From Pseudoneurospora amorphoporcata (taxonomy: Eukaryota > Ascomycota > Sordariomycetes > Sordariales > Sordariaceae), in the NCBI GenBank assembly GCA_033297205.1, contig MU859526.1, positions 1 to 11,151 on the forward strand: 11,151 bases of DNA. Direction: 5' to 3'. The position numbers and the translations under genes were made by a program. The notes beneath the pieces were generated by a model, which was given only the letters and a program-made list of their open reading frames with translations, had not been told where the DNA came from and did not search any database. This document shows positions 7,852 to 11,151 of this stretch, piece by piece. Every line of letters begins with the position of its first letter. Within the stretch, counting starts at the first letter, position 1.

Positions 7852-8263
7852 GAGCTTGACTTCCCGCACCGTCTCTTTTGACTTGATGTACCCTTTTTGA
7901 TTTGATGTACCGCCATGATAGCTGATATAGTTTTCAATCGTTTTTATATGAAAATTTCGGTATTTTCAATGTTTCGAGCATGGCAGTACGCTAAGTCAAC
8001 TGTAGTATACTAAATCGATCGCTATCGCGCTCGCGGTCGCTATTACAGTCGCTATCGCAGTCGCTAGCGATGGCGGTATGGAAGCTAGAGGTAAGTTGAA
8101 GTGTGTTGTAAATATCGCATTCGAAATTACAGATTGATTTTACTATACAAAACGGGTGCTTTACATGTTAGCTACTATTTAGTTATTGGGTGGAGTAAGT
8201 GCGGTACATTAAGTTAAAAAAGGGTACGCGAGGACATTAGGGACGGTGCGGGAAGTTAAGCTC
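7852..8263. mobile_element. MITE with 62/63-bp terminal inverted repeats, hAT-like
   Basis: The element is 412 bp. Its left end (7852-7913) and right end (8263-8201) are inverted copies: the outer 22 bases agree at 21 positions, GAGCTTGACTTCCCGCACC... against GAGCTTAACTTCCCGCACC..., and both arms end in TGTACCGC. Overall arm identity is about 80 percent by eye with one gap. It is flanked by a perfect 8-bp duplication. It has no coding capacity, so it must have been moved by a transposase encoded elsewhere. An 8-bp duplication is typical of hAT elements; the termini are not a classical hAT CA...TG, so the superfamily is inferred. Confidence 0.88.
8019..8070. repeat. Short GC-rich repeats inside the MITE
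   Basis: TCGCTA(T/G) recurs starting at 8019, 8037, 8049 and 8061; the last three are spaced by 12 bases. The block is GC-rich within an otherwise AT-rich element. Confidence 0.75.
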
Positions 8264-8271
8264 TTAAAGAA
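8264..8271. repeat. Right 8-bp target-site duplication
   Basis: TTAAAGAA directly follows AAGCTC, the right end of the element, and is identical to 7844-7851. Confidence 0.88.
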
Positions 8272-8724
8272 GGTAGAAAACACTTAATGAATCTAATTAA
8301 AGACTTTAAAGAGGGAGCATTGCAAAGATCTCAAGAATGATAATGTTCAATCTGTTGTTTTCTTCTGTGTTGTTCGTTATTCCTTCCAGGCACAAGAAAA
8401 GGGGGTTGCCCTTCCTTTTTATACCCTATCACTCTATCTACAAAGCTACTGCCCACTTCTCGAGCTCGGAGCTGATCCGCTCTTTGGCATTCTCGACAAT
8501 TGTTATGATATCTTCCTAAAAAATCGCCCCAAATCAACTCTTCCCTTCGGAAGTAGATAATGAACGGTTGGCCACTTCCGCAGTAATTCAAACAATTAAT
8601 AAAGGAAAAGATAAAGGAAAGGCGAGGGATGTCCTCCAGAGTGATAGTGGTAATTTGCACCATACGAAAAGAAAAGCTAATGGTATAAGCAAATAATGTC
8701 CAGCAATCAATCTCAGCGCAAAAC
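8272..8724. other. AT-rich stretch without a supported gene
   Basis: A 139-codon minus frame (8750-8331) is open but has no recognisable motif. It overlaps the end of the charged pseudogene in a different frame. I see no regulatory or RNA structure that I can support. Confidence 0.45.
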
Positions 8725-8990
8725 TCACTGCTTTCGTACTTTCTTTGCAACCTTCTTCACGCACTTCTTCGCAGTCTACTCTGCTAGGCGTTCTCTCGTC
8801 TTTCTCTCCTTTTCAACAGCCTTCTGACGTTCTGTTTCCTTTTTCATTGCTTCTTTGGTTTGAGGGCGAGCCCGGTCCAAGATGGCTTAGACTTCCACCA
8901 TATCGATCTCATCCGGCATGGGCAGTCGGAACGTACGCCGGCCAGCGGTGCAAGTCACACTCCGCTCGCAAAGCCAAACTTGACCGAAGC
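8725..8990 (-). pseudogene. Charged coiled-coil-like protein tail with in-frame stops
   Basis: The minus frame reads WLCERSVTCTAGRRTF, LPMPDEIDMVEV, TAA (8889-8887), AILDRARPQTKEAMKKETER and QKAVEKERKTRERLAE, then TAG (8778-8776), then a lysine-rich end KKVAKKVRKQ and TGA at 8727-8725. The Lys/Glu/Arg heptad-like stretch suggests a helix or coiled coil near a C-terminus. Both internal stops are single C-to-T changes from CAA or CAG. The family is not identified; similar charged tails occur in some fungal transposases, but that is only a resemblance. Confidence 0.5.
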
Positions 8991-9403
8991 AAAGAGGCAC
9001 ATCACCATGAACCTGAAAAAGATTTAACCGTATTGGCGGCCACTCTCTAGTGGTCAAGAGCAGTTCACCAGTTTGGTGTTCTGGGCCGACGCAAGAGAAC
9101 CATAGCAGCCAAACGAGTGTATCAGGTCCAAGAAGAAGCTCAGCACTCTCAGCTCAACCACCCAAACCTCGAAGGATAAGGTACACTCATATCGGTTAAT
9201 CGGGTTCAATCTCCTTTCATCCCATCCCGAACACTCCGGGGAAATCGTCGAATGTCCAAGTCGAATGACCTTCTGTCAATGCCAACTTTTGAACCAAATC
9301 ACTACAACTTCCACCGTCCCAACTTCCCCAAATCCGATGGACGGTCATAGGATCCATCTACAAAGACCCATGGAGATAGCCGGACTGGCTTAGGCCTTGA
9401 TTC
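8991..9403. other. Region with weak coding traces only
   Basis: A plus frame at about 9003-9177 (AVHQFGVLGRRKRTIAAKRV) reads like protein apart from one TAG at 9048-9050, but is too short to assign. The rest shows nothing recognisable. The right end may hold the last exon of the small minus-strand gene. Confidence 0.35.
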
Positions 9404-9662
9404 CTACTAGTTTGGAATTGATCATAAATCAGTTTTTAATACTTACCTTGTCGTCGCACATCTTACCGCCAGGCTTGGTGAAGCGGCAAAAAACATCACC
9501 GGAGGGGACCTGAACTTGACTATCCTAAAAGAATCCGGAATCAGTTCGGAACTCGTAAGAAACTGGATATAACATACTTCGTTGAAGGTGAAGGCGAGCA
9601 CGCCAGCAGGGCTCTAGGGCGATGTAACGCTTATAGTCCTCCGTTCTAGTGTAGCTAGGCAT
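9404..9662 (-). CDS. Candidate small cysteine-containing gene, two introns, possibly damaged
   Basis: The minus strand shows an orderly gene-like arrangement: a TATA-like word at 9706-9699, an ATG at 9662, an intron 9577-9525 (53 bases, GTATGT...CTGAT...TTTTAG), and an exon 9524-9447 coding SQVQVPSGDVFCRFTKPGG then KMCDDK. A GTAAGT donor follows at 9446, with acceptors at 9407 or 9404. The first acceptor meets a stop at once; the second reads on as ESRPKPVRLSPWVFVDG. Exon 1 ends SPAGVLAFTFNE in phase with exon 2, but the ATG at 9662 is in another frame and the good frame has a TAG just before SPAG, so either a small shift or an unseen upstream intron is needed. No signal peptide was found. 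Family unknown. Confidence 0.4.
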
Positions 9663-9698
9663 GATGTAGTTTGGTCGTGAATCGATTGAGGATTGGTG

Positions 9699-9706
9699 CT
9701 ATATAA
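9699..9706 (-). promoter_or_regulatory. Possible TATA box for the small minus-strand gene
   Basis: CTATATAA on the plus strand reads TTATATAG on the minus strand, 37-46 bases before the ATG at 9662. Support is by position only. Confidence 0.35.
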
Positions 9707-9810
9707 TTGTACTCCCTCTCCCTTTGGCGTTGAGCCTCGTCAGTCTGTTCTAGAGATAGGCCCGAGCTCAGATATGCCGAGTCGCGTATCCCTTCACCCT
9801 ATGCTTTGTG

Positions 9811-9824
9811 TGTACCTAGGTACA
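9811..9824. repeat. 14-base perfect palindrome
   Basis: TGTACCTAGGTACA is its own reverse complement. Related GGTACC words occur at 3570-3587 and near 10370, so it is probably a common genomic word rather than an operator. Confidence 0.8.
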
Positions 9825-9959
9825 TAGACCTTTCCACGATATTGGGGAGCCGTTGCATTCCTTTGTTGTTGACCCTCCCTCCACCATCTAGAACGACCGC
9901 GATAAATTTCTCCCACCACAATGCCGAAACGCTAGTACCGGAGATCAACAAGCCGTTGA

Positions 9960-10356
9960 AAGAGACCCTTATACTCGGTTCATACCACAAACCCTGCAGG
10001 CAACGTCAATGCCAAAGCCTCACAAAAGCACTACTGTGAAGTATGCAAGATGTCGCTCCAGTCCAGCCGTCACTGCTCTCGGGCGTCTGGTCACGAACGG
10101 GGCAAAGCTCACCACCTTGAGCAAGTCAGGATCAAGGCTGGCTCGCGGCGCTCCAAAACCTCTCTCTGCGGCAGCCCAGAAAGCCCGCGACTTTGCAGCC
10201 AAGAATAAGGCCAACAAAACCCACTACTGTTCTGACTGCGACAAGGTCTTCAACGGCATCAAAGGTCACCTCGAGGCCAAACCGCCCGTCCAAACTCTAC
10301 TCCCTAATCCAGATCTAAAGTCCAAATCCAAATTTGTCCATTTGACCCCAAAGTGA
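9960..10356 (+). pseudogene. Zinc-finger protein fragment, copy 2 of the duplicated segment
   Basis: The frame opens at 9960 and reads NPAGNVNAKASQKHYCEVCK, then MSLQSSRHCSRASGHERGKA and HHLEQVRIKAG, giving a Cys-x2-Cys pair (codons at 10035 and 10044) followed by several His. Near 10143 the sensible reading moves one frame on: GAPKPLSAAAQKARDFAAKN, then ANKTHYCSDCDKVFNGIKGH, a second Cys-x2-Cys (10228 and 10237) with Phe and His, ending at 10356. Copy 1 lacks about four bases at the break (GGCTGGAGGCG there, GGCTGGCTCGCGGCG here), so the shift is a small insertion in this copy. The final His of a normal finger is absent. The parent was probably a nucleic-acid-binding C2H2-like protein. Confidence 0.6.
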
Positions 10357-10818
10357 GCATCATCCTAAGGTACCTATAATTCTCTCCTTTCGAACACTCT
10401 CCAACTAACATCTCCAGACTCCGCCCGTCATATCACTCCCCGTACCTCCCCCAGACCCGTCCATGTCTCCAATTTCTCACCTCAGGATCCCTTCCTTGTT
10501 GGCCTGCTGCCAACTCTTCCCCCATTCTGTCACATACGCTCCTGGTCGCGCTCTTCCTACCTACATACCCTTCGCACACGACATGAAACCCCCTAGTTCT
10601 CTTCGTTGTCTGCCCAGTTTGTTTTCCAGTGCCGCCCGGCGTATGTTAGGTAGCCTCCCAGGAAGCCATAATAACGAAAGAATCCATAGCCCGTATGTAC
10701 AATCTACCTACCTACTGACTACATCCACTTACACGCTCCAGCGCCCCGAGATTGAAGACCGCGCTGTTCGGAAGAGCAAGCCTGACGATGGGCGAGCTGG
10801 AAGCTCCAGCTCCCGGCC
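10357..10818. other. Spacer with no supported gene
   Basis: A 126-codon plus frame (10463-10843) is open but looks like chance: low complexity, no motif. The N-terminal part of the DUF3669 gene that should lie here was not recognised, so it is either deleted or too decayed. Confidence 0.4.
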
Positions 10819-11072
10819 CAAACGAGTACCTTCGGCCTGGTGACGAACGGGTCGTTTGACTTTACGCAGCGCGTCATGCACACTTCGCTGTGGCTGCTAG
10901 ATTTCGATGATTGCTCGACCATCAATCACCATGGATAGCTGGGGGGTGGAGATGGCGGTGAAGGCGGGCATTGTTAGAAACGAACTGCTATTGCCCGAAG
11001 CCCAACTCGGGCAAGGTGGAGATTGAGGAGCTCTGGGGGCTCTTAAAAAGAGAAGATCTTTTCGGACTGTAG
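10819..11072 (+). pseudogene. DUF3669-like C-terminal relic in three frames
   Basis: Frame one reads FGLVTNGSFDFTQRVM then HTSLWLLDFDDCSTI. Frame two continues TMDSWGVEMAVKAGIVRN. Frame three continues CYCPKPNSGKVEIEELWGLL then KREDLFGL and stops at 11070-11072. The order LW.LDFD.C..(I)TMD..GVE.AV...RND.Y.P(R/K)P...LW matches, as I remember it, the fungal DUF3669 domain (often named zinc-finger protein, function unknown). The first break is a 4-base tandem duplication ATCAATCA at 10921-10928: without one copy the reading is CSTITMDSWGV. The second is a single extra base near 10983-10992. The upstream two thirds of the usual protein are missing. Clearly non-functional as written. Confidence 0.62.
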
Positions 11073-11151
11073 CAAATGTCTTTTTATACTGTCGCTAAAT
11101 TCTATAACTAGGTATAACTTAGCTATTTATAATCGTATAAGAATAAAAATA
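11073..11151. other. AT-rich end of window
   Basis: Very AT-rich sequence after the DUF3669 relic. No gene seen; it may be decayed repeat or 3' flank. Confidence 0.4.

Noticed and set aside
8331..8750. 139-codon minus-strand frame
   Set aside because: No motif and AT-rich composition. It overlaps the charged pseudogene tail in another frame, with no splice or promoter evidence.
10463..10843. 126-codon plus frame before the DUF3669 relic
   Set aside because: Serine/leucine/proline-rich text without motifs. It does not supply the expected N-terminal part of DUF3669 proteins and overlaps the relic in a different frame.
1..11151. CRISPR arrays, bacterial operons, rRNA genes, telomere repeats
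   Set aside because: No regularly spaced repeats, Shine-Dalgarno-led gene strings, rRNA-like sequence or TTAGGG arrays were seen.

Overview
The window looks like nuclear DNA of a filamentous ascomycete, most likely a Sordariomycete. The reasons are short (about 40-82 base) GT...AG introns with CTAAC/CTGAT-type branch points, a CACCATGG start context, a CT/CA-rich 5' leader, repeated GGTACC/CCTAGG-type words, and relics of families that I know mainly from fungi (DUF3716, DUF3669). There is no bacterial gene organisation.

Layout: (1) 1-1115 holds a 46-base poly-T tract and an upstream region with no secure gene. (2) 1254-2539 is the one clearly intact gene: a three-exon, 381-residue Fe(II)/2-oxoglutarate-dependent dioxygenase of the TauD/Jlp1 sulfonate type, with a TATA box and a clean leader. 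(3) 2540-3680 is AT-richer and holds a near-perfect hairpin and a minus-strand tRNA-like (SINE-like) sequence with A-box and B-box matches. (4) 3681-7660 is a mosaic of coding-like fragments on both strands, nearly all broken by frameshifts or stops: an unknown minus-strand protein, a DUF3716-like cysteine-rich protein, a possible gag-like piece, a CCCH finger, a zinc-finger fragment, another unknown minus-strand protein, and a frame interrupted by TAG/TAA stops. (5) 7844-8271 is a well-defined 412-bp miniature inverted-repeat transposon with an 8-bp target duplication. (6) 8725-11072 holds a charged minus-strand pseudogene, a candidate small minus-strand gene with two introns, a second copy of the zinc-finger fragment, and a three-frame DUF3669 relic.

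Read together, this is one healthy sulfur-scavenging gene at the edge of a decaying accessory region rich in mobile-element and zinc-finger relics. The recurring damage is of three kinds: shifts at G/C homopolymers, small insertions including one clear 4-base duplication, and stop codons of the kind C-to-T change makes from glutamine codons (compatible with repeat-induced point mutation). I see no intact multi-gene system. The most solid unusual objects are the transposon, the tRNA-like/hairpin element and the two diverged zinc-finger copies. Family names come from motif recognition by eye, without searches.
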